Source: Sporosarcina highlanderae
GTDB taxonomy: Bacteria > Bacillota > Bacilli > Bacillales_A > Planococcaceae
Assembly: GCF_030433715.1 (NCBI RefSeq)
Contig: NZ_JAROCC010000003.1
Location: 124,001-188,000 of the forward strand
Direction of reading: 5' to 3'
DNA: 64,000 nt
Numbering within the stretch: the stretch's first letter is position 1; each line of letters starts with the position of its first letter. The notes beneath the pieces were generated by a model, which was given only the letters and a program-made list of their open reading frames with translations, had not been told where the DNA came from and did not search any database. The position numbers were made by a program, and so were the translations under genes. Below, piece by piece: positions 8,771-16,168 of the stretch.

Positions 8771-9491
8771 ACTTTTCCGGAACGAACGGCTGTAAAGACG
8801 GGACCGAAACTACTTCCATTTCTGGATAACGAATGGCGGTCAGCTTACCTCCAAACACACAACCCGTATCTACATTGACGGTTCGGTGCTTGAATCTTGC
8901 CTCGAGAACCGGTGTATGGCCATAAACAATCCATGCATCTCCATGGTATTTCTTTGCCCAATCCCTTCTTACAGGTCGTCCATCTGGAAGTGTTTCACCT
9001 GTAGTATCACCATAAAGAACAAAGGACTGTATTTTTTTTGAAAAGGGTTCTCCTATCATCTGTTCACGGATTCCTGCGTGTGCGATAATGAGATTCCCGT
9101 TAGCTAAATTTGCATATAAAGGAAGAGCCTCGTAAAATCGTTTGTATCTATTCAAAAAACGATGTTTTTCTTTAGGGGGAAGAGCATTCAATTCAGCCAT
9201 CGTTGTTTCCAAACCATGTGTCTGCTGAACATTTCTCCCTATCGATAAGCGGTATAGTTTATTGCAGTGATTCCCAGGGGAATAGATAAGTCTCTGTTTA
9301 TCCTGTAATTTGAACATCAACTTAAGTGTTTTAACAGATGAGGGACCACGATCCATCGCATCACCAACGAATGCAAGTTGCCTTTCCTTATGAACGGGTA
9401 AATCGGCTTCAAATGTGTAGCCAAGTTTGTTTATAAGCATGAGCAATTCGTCGTAGCAACCGTGGATGTCCCCAATAATATCCAGTTTCAT
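8754..9491 (-). CDS. prpE: Bis(5'-nucleosyl)-tetraphosphatase PrpE
   Basis: Metallophosphoesterase that cleaves Ap4A symmetrically; in B. subtilis it is also linked to spore germination. All PPP-family metal motifs are present: [33 protein letters not shown] and YGHTP. Length is about 245 residues, as in B. subtilis (244). Start ATG 9491 has AAAGGAG eight bases upstream; two TTG codons just before it are less well placed. Its 3' end overlaps the convergent pseudouridine synthase gene by about 17 bases, so no terminator lies between them. Confidence 0.93.
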   Translation of the reverse strand: MKLDIIGDIHGCYDELLMLINKLGYTFEADLPVHKERQLAFVGDAMDRGPSSVKTLKLMFKLQDKQRLIYSPGNHCNKLYRLSIGRNVQQTHGLETTMAELNALPPKEKHRFLNRYKRFYEALPLYANLANGNLIIAHAGIREQMIGEPFSKKIQSFVLYGDTTGETLPDGRPVRRDWAKKYHGDAWIVYGHTPVLEARFKHRTVNVDTGCVFGGKLTAIRYPEMEVVSVPSLQPFVPEKFTHFD

Positions 9492-9581
9492 CAACAAATC
9501 TCCTTTTAATCAATCGTTTTTAGTTATTTTACCTTGAATGGATACAAACATGCATGTCGGGATGGAAAGGAAGGTGCAGCC

Positions 9582-10958
9582 ATGACTGTTAATGAAGAAG
9601 TGCGTGAAGAAATCATCATCGATGAAGAGAAATTGATTGAAGCCCTTGAAAGGCAGGATATTAAAACCTTTCGTGAGGAATACTTAATCCTTCACCCATA
9701 TGATCGTGCCATTTTCTATGAAAAGGTTGACGTCGGTCTAAGGAAGACAATGTACTTCTTCCTTTCACCAAAAGAGTTGGCCGAAATTTTTGAGACGAGT
9801 GAAATCGACGAAAATGAATATAAGCAGTTCCTTCAGGAGATGGACACGACATATGCAGCGGACATGATTTCATACATGTTTGTCGATAATGCGGTAGATG
9901 TCCTGAAAGAACTTGATAAATCACAAATTGCGACTTATTTGACGTTAATGAATAAAGCAGCGGCTTCAGAAATTAAATCGCTCTTACATTATGAGGAATA
10001 CACTGCTGGTTCAATAATGACCACGGAGTACGTCTCAATTCCTCAAAACTCCACTGTACGCTCTGCGATGACAATATTAAAAAATGAAGCCCCATCCGCA
10101 GAAACAATCTATTATGTATTCGTTGTCGATGAAGATAATCGTCTAACAGGGGTTGTCTCACTCCGTGATCTTATCATCGCTGACGAAGACACATTAATCC
10201 AATCAATTATGAATGAGCGTGTTGTTAGCGTCTTGGTATCGGCTGACCAGGAAGACGTCGCCAGGATGACGCAGGATTACAACTTTCTTGCAGTACCAGT
10301 TGTTGATTTTCAACATCATATGCTTGGAATTATTACAGTCGACGATATTATTGACGTCATCAATGAAGAGGCATCAGATGACTATTCTAAACTTGCGGCC
10401 GTTTCGAATATGGATTCTTTCGATAAAAATTCCCTGTCCGCAGCAAAGAAACGAATTCCTTGGTTGATCATCCTTTTGATCCTTGGTATGTTGACTGCCA
10501 ATTTGATCGATTTATTCACCGATACGATTTCGCAAGTCGCTCTTTTAGCGGCCTTTATCCCGTTAATTGCCGGAACGGCGGGTAACAGTGGTACTCAGGC
10601 GTTGGCGGTTGCTGTCCGAGGGATTGCTACCCGTGATATTGAGGATGAGAGCAAGTTCAAGCTTTTATTACGTGAAGCGGGAACAGGTCTCATTACAGGT
10701 ATAGTCTGTGCAATTTTTGTTGTCGGACTCATTTTCATCTGGAAGCATGAGTTTATCATCGCGTTATTGGTTGGTGCTGCTATTTTAGTGTCGATTTTTG
10801 TCGCTACAATTTCAGGCTCCTTCATACCGCTATTCATGCATCGGATGAAGATAGACCCTGCTGTTGCGTCAGGACCGTTCATCACTACGTTGAATGACGT
10901 GATCAGTATTATTATTTACCTTGGTTTGGCGACTACGTTCATTAGCAGCCTTAATTAG
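9582..10958 (+). CDS. mgtE: Magnesium transporter MgtE
   Basis: Mg2+ channel of the cytoplasmic membrane. Domain order is typical: an acidic N domain (residues 1-125), a CBS pair (about 135-250; MTTEYVSIPQNSTV, VVSVLVSADQ), a plug helix, then five membrane segments from about residue 285 with the GTAGNSGTQALAVAVRG selectivity region. ATG 9582 is preceded by GGAAAGGAAGG, so the upstream TTG 9534 is not needed. The product of about 458 residues is full length. The 90-bp upstream gap is too short for an M-box riboswitch and none is seen. Confidence 0.94.
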   Translation: MTVNEEVREEIIIDEEKLIEALERQDIKTFREEYLILHPYDRAIFYEKVDVGLRKTMYFFLSPKELAEIFETSEIDENEYKQFLQEMDTTYAADMISYMFVDNAVDVLKELDKSQIATYLTLMNKAAASEIKSLLHYEEYTAGSIMTTEYVSIPQNSTVRSAMTILKNEAPSAETIYYVFVVDEDNRLTGVVSLRDLIIADEDTLIQSIMNERVVSVLVSADQEDVARMTQDYNFLAVPVVDFQHHMLGIITVDDIIDVINEEASDDYSKLAAVSNMDSFDKNSLSAAKKRIPWLIILLILGMLTANLIDLFTDTISQVALLAAFIPLIAGTAGNSGTQALAVAVRGIATRDIEDESKFKLLLREAGTGLITGIVCAIFVVGLIFIWKHEFIIALLVGAAILVSIFVATISGSFIPLFMHRMKIDPAVASGPFITTLNDVISIIIYLGLATTFISSLN

Positions 10959-11035
10959 ACCGAAAAGAACTTCATTGTTCTTAGGCGCATATACTACGGA
11001 AAAAGGGGGTAATCAACATTTCCTACAAAGATCCG

Positions 11036-11407
11036 TTGATATTTGTGCAGGGGCCGCCGCCGGTTTATTTGAAGAAGAAGGTTATTGAAGAAGAAAGTAC
11101 ATCGGTATTTGTCCTGAATGAAGAAGTAGTTAAGGAAATAATTGAAGTTGCATCTTCTCGTCAGATGGAACTGAAAGTTGCCGACCCCAACATCCTTACT
11201 AAAATTCAATATTTAAGTGGACCGTTTCAAAGGTCTGCGTACAAACCTTTACAGTTTATGGTCGAAGGTAAGAGTGTGAAAGGTGCCATTCAAAGAATTG
11301 AAGATGATTTGTTATGGATTGACCAGGATGATGAGGTAGTAACGAAGATAGAAATCGGGAAGATTGAAGATGTGTTATGGAGAGGTCAGTCGTTTGAGAG
11401 AGATTAA
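11036..11407 (+). CDS. cotO: Spore coat protein CotO-like
   Basis: Small protein resembling the C-terminal domain of CotO, a morphogenetic spore coat protein. The N-terminal FVQGPPPVY resembles the proline-containing opening of this family, and SGPFQRSAYKPLQFMVEG is the conserved central block. It lies beside cotZ, which supports a coat role. The listed TTG has no ribosome-binding site. AAAGGGGGT (11002-11010) lies seven bases before an in-frame ATT at 11018, which would add six residues (xSYKDP). It is shorter (about 125 residues) than B. subtilis CotO (227). Confidence 0.75.
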   Translation: MIFVQGPPPVYLKKKVIEEESTSVFVLNEEVVKEIIEVASSRQMELKVADPNILTKIQYLSGPFQRSAYKPLQFMVEGKSVKGAIQRIEDDLLWIDQDDEVVTKIEIGKIEDVLWRGQSFERD

Positions 11408-11409
11408 GT

Positions 11410-11468
11410 AAAACAGGACTGTTCGGAATGTCAGTGAAAATTGACTTTCCGGAATAGTCCTGTTTTAC
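11410..11468 (+). terminator. Long-stem terminator after cotO
   Basis: AAAACAGGACTGTTCGGAA pairs imperfectly with TTCCGGAATAGTCCTGTTTT, with a T-rich 3' side. Confidence 0.85.
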
Positions 11469-11479
11469 TTTATTTGCGT

Positions 11480-11605
11480 GTTATCATCCAGCTTCGGGCG
11501 CCAGAGCCTCGGGTCATAAGTCAAAGCTGCTCTGTGGCAAAAAGCGCCACGCCGCATCTTCGCCTTATGCCTGTCGCCTCTAAGCAGACGCCCTACGCTT
11601 TTGCA
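11480..11605. repeat. GC-rich interspersed repeat-like element
   Basis: A block of about 125 bp that is more GC-rich than its surroundings and has no ORF with a start signal. It contains complementary segments (CTTCGGGCGCC near the left end, GACGCCCTACGC near the right). It resembles dispersed extragenic repeats I associate with Planococcaceae genomes; copy number cannot be judged from this window. Confidence 0.5.
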
Positions 11606-11607
11606 TA

Positions 11608-11636
11608 GAAAAAGCCCGATCTTTTGGATCGGGCTG
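11608..11636 (-). terminator. Terminator of cotZ
   Basis: Read on the minus strand, AGCCCGATCC and GATCGGGCT form a stem followed by TTTTT. Confidence 0.88.
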
Positions 11637-11659
11637 AGTTAGCATCACAGGTTGTATCT

Positions 11660-12223
11660 TCAGTCTTCGTCGCAATCAATATGAACGTCCTTAACACACT
11701 GAACAGCACAGAAGCAAGATAAGTCTACGGTTACGCAAGTACCAGTTGCTTCGAATCTTTCGACTTCGCAAACTGCGTCAAGGTCAAGCTTGCCGCCTTT
11801 GAATAAGTCGACTCTCCTGCCTCGGATATCACGAGGTTCAAGTACTTGTAAAGTAGCGCAGCAGTTATCAAAAACGTTTTGCACTCTAAAGAAGACGGAG
11901 AAACATGTATTACAGTCCCTTCGACCTTGTTCGGAGGCCGTTGCTGTTGCTTCAGCTTCAGAGAACCGTCTGGCTCTCCTGAACATTGCTTTGAATGGAT
12001 TACCTTTTTCGTCCAAAAGCATGAATACACGCGTATTGGCTCTTTGTCGCGCTGGGCTAACAAGGCTACCGAGCGGAGTCAGGAAACAGTCAGTTCTACA
12101 ATCGTCACAGTCAATTTCGTCACGAATCCCTTGTACGCGCTTGATGGCACGAACTACTTCACAAATACAACTGTTGTGGCGATTGTTATCAGATCTGACA
12201 TCTTCATTTCTTCCACATCCCAT
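11660..12223 (-). CDS. cotZ: Spore coat protein CotY/CotZ family
   Basis: Cysteine-rich protein of the spore coat crust. I count 16 cysteines in 187 residues, arranged as in CotY/CotZ: CICEVVRAIKRVQ, CDDCRTDC, CNTCFSVFFRVQ, NCCATL and SCFCAVQC. The many cysteines are thought to support disulfide-linked crust lattices. GGAGGTGGAATGA precedes the ATG. A sigma-K-like promoter lies at 12253-12279. It is divergent from the spoVA-type operon, so this intergenic region probably drives late mother-cell and forespore genes in opposite directions. Confidence 0.9.
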   Translation of the reverse strand: MGCGRNEDVRSDNNRHNSCICEVVRAIKRVQGIRDEIDCDDCRTDCFLTPLGSLVSPARQRANTRVFMLLDEKGNPFKAMFRRARRFSEAEATATASEQGRRDCNTCFSVFFRVQNVFDNCCATLQVLEPRDIRGRRVDLFKGGKLDLDAVCEVERFEATGTCVTVDLSCFCAVQCVKDVHIDCDED

Positions 12224-12252
12224 TCATTCCACCTCCTTTTCTCAACTCCTTA

Positions 12253-12279
12253 TACATTATGCTTTTCAAGGTTTACGGT
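12253..12279 (-). promoter_or_regulatory. Sigma-K-like promoter for cotZ
   Basis: On the minus strand AC is followed after 16 bases by CATAATGTA, which fits the late mother-cell pattern AC-N16/17-CATANNNTA. It lies about 30 bases upstream of the cotZ start. Confidence 0.65.
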
Positions 12280-12298
12280 CAGGGCAAACAACCCGTAA

Positions 12299-12327
12299 TG
12301 AATAAAAAACAAGATCAATGCCATACT
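12299..12327 (+). promoter_or_regulatory. Sigma-G-like promoter for the spoVA-type operon
   Basis: TGAATA-N17-CATACT closely fits the forespore sigma-G pattern. The predicted start, about 12334, leaves a leader of only 7-10 bases before the lipoprotein gene. Confidence 0.65.
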
Positions 12328-12340
12328 TTTAAAAAAGGGG

Positions 12341-12742
12341 ATGATGACGATTCGTCGATTACTGCCCATATTTTGCATAATTCTTCTTCTTTCGGGGTGT
12401 ATTCCAAACGAATTCACTTTTGAAAATAAATCAGGGGAGGACTCGGAGAAAGCGAAGGAGTTAATCAAGAAAGACGATCGGATAAAAGGGGCTTCAGCTC
12501 TGTTTTATGAAGATCATCTAATTGTTGGAATCCGAGTGAAAACCTTTGATAGGTTCAAAAAGAGAAAGATTGCAAAAGAACTGGAAAAGAAGTTAACAAA
12601 GAGCTACCCCGATCTTGCGGTATTGGTATCCGCGGACAGTAAGATTTTAACGGAAACGAATAAACTAATCTTAAAAGGCGATGAAAAAGGGACAAAGAAA
12701 AAGATTCACGAACTGATTTCTCTAACGGAGGAAGAGACATAA
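12341..12742 (+). CDS. YhcN/YlaJ-family sporulation lipoprotein
   Basis: Predicted lipoprotein: a short positive N-terminus, a hydrophobic segment and the lipobox LSGC (Cys at about 19). The mature part resembles the YhcN/YlaJ domain of spore inner-membrane lipoproteins (GASALFYEDHLIVGIRVKTF, KRKIAKELEKKL). Two ATG codons in tandem (12341, 12344) follow AAAAGGGG; the second has slightly better spacing. The stop overlaps the spoVAC start by one base. A YhcN gene ahead of spoVAC is a recurrent arrangement. Its role, probably in germination or spore membrane function, is inferred from context. Confidence 0.82.
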   Translation: MMTIRRLLPIFCIILLLSGCIPNEFTFENKSGEDSEKAKELIKKDDRIKGASALFYEDHLIVGIRVKTFDRFKKRKIAKELEKKLTKSYPDLAVLVSADSKILTETNKLILKGDEKGTKKKIHELISLTEEET

Positions 12743-13197
12743 TGGATGAAAAAAAATATGCGAAACTGGAGCAAAGCATTACTCCGAAACCGCCGATACT
12801 TAAAAATGTCATCAAAGCATTCTTAGTTGGTGGTACCATCTGTCTAATTGCCCAATTCATCGCTCTTTTCTATATGACCTTCTTTAATTTTACAGAGAGA
12901 ACGGCAAGCAATCCGACAGTCGCAACGATGATTTTCATCTCCATGCTTCTGACGGGTTTTGGATTATATAAGAAAATCGGTCAATTGGGCGGAGCGGGAG
13001 CTTCAGTACCGATAACTGGATTCGGTAACGCTGTTGTGTCAGCGGCAATTGAACATAAATCAGAGGGATATGTACTTGGTGTCGGTGGAAATATATTTAA
13101 GCTTGCGGGATCCGTTATTCTCTACGGTGTCTTTTCAGCTTTCTTAGTTGCTCTTGTTAAGACGATCCTTGTGAAGTTAGGAGTCGTATCATGGTGA
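12742..13197 (+). CDS. spoVAC: Stage V sporulation protein AC
   Basis: Integral membrane component of the SpoVA channel, which moves dipicolinic acid into the forespore and out during germination. SpoVAC has mechanosensitive channel behaviour in B. subtilis. Four hydrophobic segments are apparent, with the family motif LGGAGASVPITGFGNAVVSAAIEHKSEG split around residues 90-115. The length, 151 residues, is normal. Its start overlaps the lipoprotein gene and its end overlaps spoVAD by 7 bases, so the three genes are translationally coupled. Confidence 0.95.
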   Translation: MDEKKYAKLEQSITPKPPILKNVIKAFLVGGTICLIAQFIALFYMTFFNFTERTASNPTVATMIFISMLLTGFGLYKKIGQLGGAGASVPITGFGNAVVSAAIEHKSEGYVLGVGGNIFKLAGSVILYGVFSAFLVALVKTILVKLGVVSW

Positions 13198-14192
13198 TGA
13201 AAGGTTTATTAACATTTCCCTCAACCCCGTCCATTGCAGCAACTGGTGTGACAGCCGGGCCGTTAGAGAAGAAAAGTCCGTTTCATGTCAACTTTGATAA
13301 GATGTTCGATGATGAACGATGCGGAATGAAGACGAATGAACAGGGACATGCAAAATTGATGGAAGATGCCATTATGATTGCATTAAGTAAGGTCGATAAA
13401 GTACCAAGTGATGCGGATTTTTTATTGGCGGGGGATCTTGTCAATCAAATGACGCCATCCAATTTTAGTGCAACGACTGTCGGTATTCCGTATATTGGAC
13501 TTTTCTCGGCATGTGCAACTTCTGTATCTTCCATATTGTTGGCGGCTTTACTAACGGAGTCGGGCATGTCAAAACTTGCTGTTGCAGGTTCGTCAAGCCA
13601 GCACAATGCAATCGAAAGGCAATTTCGATATCCGATTGAATATGGCACACAGAAGGGGGATACTTCCCAGTGGACAGTAACAGCAGCCGGTGCAGCGGCG
13701 ATAACCCCTTACCAGGAAGGTGTACCATGTATTGAACGAGGGACGTTTGGAAAAGCCGTGGATATGGGAATGACAGATCCGTTGAATATGGGTGCAGCGA
13801 TGGCGCCTGCTGCAGCAGATACGTTGATGCGACACTTGTCAGGTCATAATGCTTCAGCAAGCGACTATGATCTGATCATGACGGGGGATTTAAGTAAAGT
13901 CGGCTTTTCGATTTTTAAAAAGATGGTCGGCAATCAAGGAATTAAAGATTTCCAGAATTTCAGTGATGCGGGTGAGGAATACTACGGTGGTCTTCCGGAA
14001 TTTAAGGCAGGGGCAAGCGGTGCGGGATGTTCTGCATCTATTTATTTTTCCGAAATTTATAAGAAGATGATGGAAAAGGAATACAAGAGGGTTCTCCTTA
14101 TTGCGACAGGGGCACTTTTATCTCCTTTATCCTATCAGCAAGGAGATACGATACCGTGCATCGCGCACGCGGTCGAATTAACGATGAAATGA
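13191..14192 (+). CDS. spoVAD: Stage V sporulation protein AD
   Basis: Thiolase-fold protein of the SpoVA complex that binds dipicolinic acid on the inner spore membrane. Visible family features are GLLTFPSTPSIAATG, YIGLFSACATSVSS, SSSQHNAIERQFR and GASGAGCSASIYFSE. The 333 residues agree with the family (338 in B. subtilis). ATG 13191 is preceded by AGGAG at 7 bases and lies inside the end of spoVAC. The spoVAE start codon follows the spoVAD stop directly. Confidence 0.96.
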   Translation: MVMKGLLTFPSTPSIAATGVTAGPLEKKSPFHVNFDKMFDDERCGMKTNEQGHAKLMEDAIMIALSKVDKVPSDADFLLAGDLVNQMTPSNFSATTVGIPYIGLFSACATSVSSILLAALLTESGMSKLAVAGSSSQHNAIERQFRYPIEYGTQKGDTSQWTVTAAGAAAITPYQEGVPCIERGTFGKAVDMGMTDPLNMGAAMAPAAADTLMRHLSGHNASASDYDLIMTGDLSKVGFSIFKKMVGNQGIKDFQNFSDAGEEYYGGLPEFKAGASGAGCSASIYFSEIYKKMMEKEYKRVLLIATGALLSPLSYQQGDTIPCIAHAVELTMK

Positions 14193-14564
14193 GTGGTTTA
14201 TTTGTTCTCGATATTCATTACCTCCTTTATCGTCGGCGGTTTAATATGCGTTATTGGCCAACTGATGTTTGATGTGGCAAAAATGACCCCGGCACATACA
14301 CTATGTACATTAGTTGTAGCGGGATCTATCTTAGACGGATTTGGTCTTTATGAACCGCTAATCGACTTTGCTGGGACAGGTGCCACGATTCCGATCACAT
14401 CATTCGGTAACGCATTGACACATGGAGCGCTTGCTGAAGCCGAGAAACACGGGCTTATCGGTGTCTTGACTGGGATGTTCGAAGTGACGAGTTCGGGTAT
14501 TAGTGCAGCCATCCTTTTTGGATTCATCGCATCATTTATTTTTAAACCGAAGGGCAATATTTAA
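14193..14564 (+). CDS. spoVAE: Stage V sporulation protein AE(b)
   Basis: Small membrane protein of the SpoVA channel, homologous to SpoVAC (shared GAGATxPITxFGNA block, here GTGATIPITSFGNALTHG). It has about four membrane segments in 123 residues. The GTG start directly follows the spoVAD stop and lacks an independent ribosome-binding site, which implies coupling. The operon appears to stop here: no spoVAA, AB, AEa or AF genes are present, unlike the seven-cistron B. subtilis operon. Confidence 0.92.
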   Translation: MVYLFSIFITSFIVGGLICVIGQLMFDVAKMTPAHTLCTLVVAGSILDGFGLYEPLIDFAGTGATIPITSFGNALTHGALAEAEKHGLIGVLTGMFEVTSSGISAAILFGFIASFIFKPKGNI

Positions 14565-14638
14565 AAATGATTGTGCAAACGCCCCCTTCTTCTCTCCGCT
14601 ATCTGCATAGGATAGATGGAAGGGAAGGAGGGATTTTT

Positions 14639-14773
14639 ATGTTTGGTGGATGCTATCCTTACGGTTATGGCGGAGGGTATGGCGGAGGAAGAGGCTATTA
14701 TGGCGGTTCCACTTTTGTTTTAATTGTAGTTCTCTTCATCTTGCTAATCATTGTTGGCAGCAGCTTTTGCTAA
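14639..14773 (+). CDS. YjcZ-family sporulation protein
   Basis: A 44-residue protein with a Gly/Tyr-rich N-terminus (YGGGYGGGRGYYGG) and one C-terminal membrane helix ending near a cysteine (FVLIVVLFILLIIVG). This is the YjcZ/YrpD small spore-protein pattern. Start ATG 14639 follows GGAAGGAGGG, so the longer frame from 14567 is not needed. It sits between spoVAE and spoVIF. Function in the family is poorly known. Confidence 0.88.
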   Translation: MFGGCYPYGYGGGYGGGRGYYGGSTFVLIVVLFILLIIVGSSFC

Positions 14774-14790
14774 GGGGGAGGTAAAAGAGT

Positions 14791-15039
14791 ATGAATGACT
14801 CGTTTTTTAAGAAAATCGAAGCCAAAACTGGCGTTCCAATGGAAGAAGTTTTTGCATTAGCAAATGCTATCCAATATGCAGACTTCAGCGACGAACGGCA
14901 AGTCCGTAAAATCGTAAAAAAAGTCGGCAGGCTTGCAAACAAAAATGTCCCACAACATATGGAAGACGAATTAGTAAAATCAATCGTCAACAATGGGAAC
15001 TCCGTAAACTTCAACGACATCCAACGAATGATGGGGTAA
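14791..15039 (+). CDS. spoVIF: Stage VI sporulation protein F (YjcC-like)
   Basis: Small soluble protein of 82 residues recognisable as SpoVIF by KKIEAKTGVPMEEVFALA, DFSDERQVRKIVKKV and DELVKSIVN. In B. subtilis SpoVIF affects late coat assembly under GerR control. GGGGGAGG lies upstream of the ATG, 17 bases after the yjcZ-type gene, so the two are probably cotranscribed. A repeat-like inverted sequence and a terminator follow. Confidence 0.9.
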   Translation: MNDSFFKKIEAKTGVPMEEVFALANAIQYADFSDERQVRKIVKKVGRLANKNVPQHMEDELVKSIVNNGNSVNFNDIQRMMG

Positions 15040-15051
15040 TACCAAGTGCTG

Positions 15052-15150
15052 AAGGTGGCGTTTAGCTGCGACAGGCGGTGGAAGGTTTGAAATAAAGGCG
15101 TTCTTTGCCTTTACTTTCAAACCTGAAGCGACCCGAGCAGCTGCCACCTG
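15052..15150. repeat. Long imperfect inverted repeat, REP-like
   Basis: About 100 bp folds on itself: AGGTGGC...AGCTGC on the left matches GCAGCTGCCACCT on the right, and GAAGGTTTGAAA-TAAAGGC matches GCCTTTACTTTCAAACCT around a 6-base tip. It has no T tail and no coding signal. It may be a MITE-like or REP element, or a stabilising 3' structure for spoVIF mRNA. Confidence 0.55.
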
Positions 15151-15175
15151 AAGCCGGATGATACCAAAAATGAGA

Positions 15176-15200
15176 GGGTGGCGTTTACGCCGCCCTTTTT
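15176..15200 (+). terminator. Terminator downstream of spoVIF
   Basis: GGGTGGCG-TTTA-CGCCGCCC (one G-T pair) is followed by TTTTT. Confidence 0.82.
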
Positions 15201-15269
15201 CAAATACATACAAAAACAATTGTTTCATATAATAAGAGAACGGTTATAGAGTATAAAAGGAGTGAGGAA

Positions 15270-15476
15270 ATGGGTTATCAACTGCCAATTCAACCAATTC
15301 AATCCGAAATATATGCAAATCGTATGAATGCTGGACAGAACAATTTTGCTTATATCAATCGCACTCAAAAAGTAAGTTTGAATCCCGAATTAATGAATAG
15401 ATTCCAAAGCCATCTCCAGCAAGAAGTAATCGCGAGTCTGGAAGGGAAAGGACTTATGGTGAATAAATACGTATAA
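15270..15476 (+). CDS. Hypothetical 68-residue protein
   Basis: I do not recognise this small polar protein. It has AAAAGGAGTGAGG ahead of its ATG, so it is probably real. It contains no membrane segment or signal peptide and is rich in Gln and Asn (LPIQPIQSEIYANRM, FQSHLQQEVIASLEG). It lies between the spore block and the convergent yjcF gene. Its 3' side carries a tandem array of six 21-bp units before the next terminator. Confidence 0.6.
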   Translation: MGYQLPIQPIQSEIYANRMNAGQNNFAYINRTQKVSLNPELMNRFQSHLQQEVIASLEGKGLMVNKYV

Positions 15477-15536
15477 AGGAAAAGTGAACCTTGAAAGGGT
15501 TAGTAGTCTTCGATATATCGGTAGGTCTAAAGTAAT

Positions 15537-15662
15537 GAAACGACGATAACTCATTGAAAGTGACCGATAACTCGAACCGATTGACCGATAACTTGCGAGA
15601 AGTGATCGATAACTCTCAAAAAGTGACCGATAACTCGCGCCAAGTGACCAATAACTTCTCAA
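15537..15662. repeat. Tandem array A: six units, exact 21-bp period
   Basis: GATAAC (last copy AATAAC) recurs at 15546, 15567, 15588, 15609, 15630 and 15651, exactly 21 bp apart. The shared core is close to AAGTGACCGATAACTC; the remaining 4-6 bases of each unit differ freely. The array lies between the stop codon at 15476 and a terminator at 15683, so it would be in a 3' untranslated region. Open frames through it on both strands (heptads like SYRSLxx and VTDNSxx) follow from the period. Confidence 0.9.
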
Positions 15663-15682
15663 CCGTCCCATTGCAATATGAA

Positions 15683-15719
15683 AAACCGCTTCAGTCAACA
15701 CGGACTGAAGCGGTTTTTC
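15683..15719. terminator. Bidirectional terminator
   Basis: AAAACCGCTTCAGTC pairs with GACTGAAGCGGTTTTT. It serves the upstream plus-strand gene and array A and also the convergent yjcF operon. Confidence 0.92.
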
Positions 15720-15730
15720 CTTGTGTATAC

Positions 15731-16165
15731 TTAGTTACTAATATCCTTTTCCATAGCACGATGGGGGATATCCGCATCCATGAATTCAGGAGAAGTGACA
15801 ATATAGCCAAGCTTCTCATAGAAAGGTACTGCATAAGACTGTGCGTTCAAAATAATTTTCTTCATGTTAGTGGACTTTGCATGTTTTTCGAGTTCACGCA
15901 TGATTAGATTACCAAGATGCTTGCCACGTAATTCCTTTAATATGCAAACTCTCTCGACTTTTCCAATACCACTATCAATTTCTCTAATGCGCCCTGCACC
16001 AATCGGTCGTTCATCATCATAGATGACGAAATGATCGGCCGATTGATCGAATTCATCCATTTCAAGACCGAGGGGCACTCCTTGCTCTTCCACAAACACC
16101 TTTTTCCGAACGTCATACGCTGCTGCCCGATCATGATCAGATCGGGCAATCTTAACCTCAATCAA
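15731..16165 (-). CDS. yjcF: GNAT-family N-acetyltransferase YjcF
   Basis: Acetyl-CoA-dependent acetyltransferase of the ElaA/YjcF type, substrate unknown. Motif A is visible as VCILKELRGKHLGNLIMRELE, and the C-terminal part has NAQSYAVPFYEKLGY. The family opening VRKKVFVEEQGVP is present. The likely start is TTG 16165, with GAGGAAAG upstream inside the end of yjcG; no better ATG exists. It is the last gene of a yjcH/yjcG/yjcF-type minus-strand block, an order also known from B. subtilis. Confidence 0.9.
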   Translation of the reverse strand: MIEVKIARSDHDRAAAYDVRKKVFVEEQGVPLGLEMDEFDQSADHFVIYDDERPIGAGRIREIDSGIGKVERVCILKELRGKHLGNLIMRELEKHAKSTNMKKIILNAQSYAVPFYEKLGYIVTSPEFMDADIPHRAMEKDISN

Positions 16166-16168
16166 TCT

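Noticed and set aside
9498..9581. Possible Mg2+ riboswitch ahead of mgtE
   Set aside because: The gap is under 90 bp and shows no M-box motifs or terminator.
11731..12298. Several ORFs over the cotZ region on both strands
   Set aside because: Shadows of the cysteine-rich cotZ gene, which has clear family motifs, a ribosome-binding site and a promoter.
15390..15701. Minus-strand ORF with SYRSLxx heptads over array A
   Set aside because: The heptads result from a 21-bp nucleotide period with no stop in the unit. Conservation is in contiguous bases rather than codon positions, and there is no ribosome-binding site.
15554..15907. Plus-strand ORF with VTDNSxx repeats
   Set aside because: Runs through the terminator and antisense to yjcF; no start signal.
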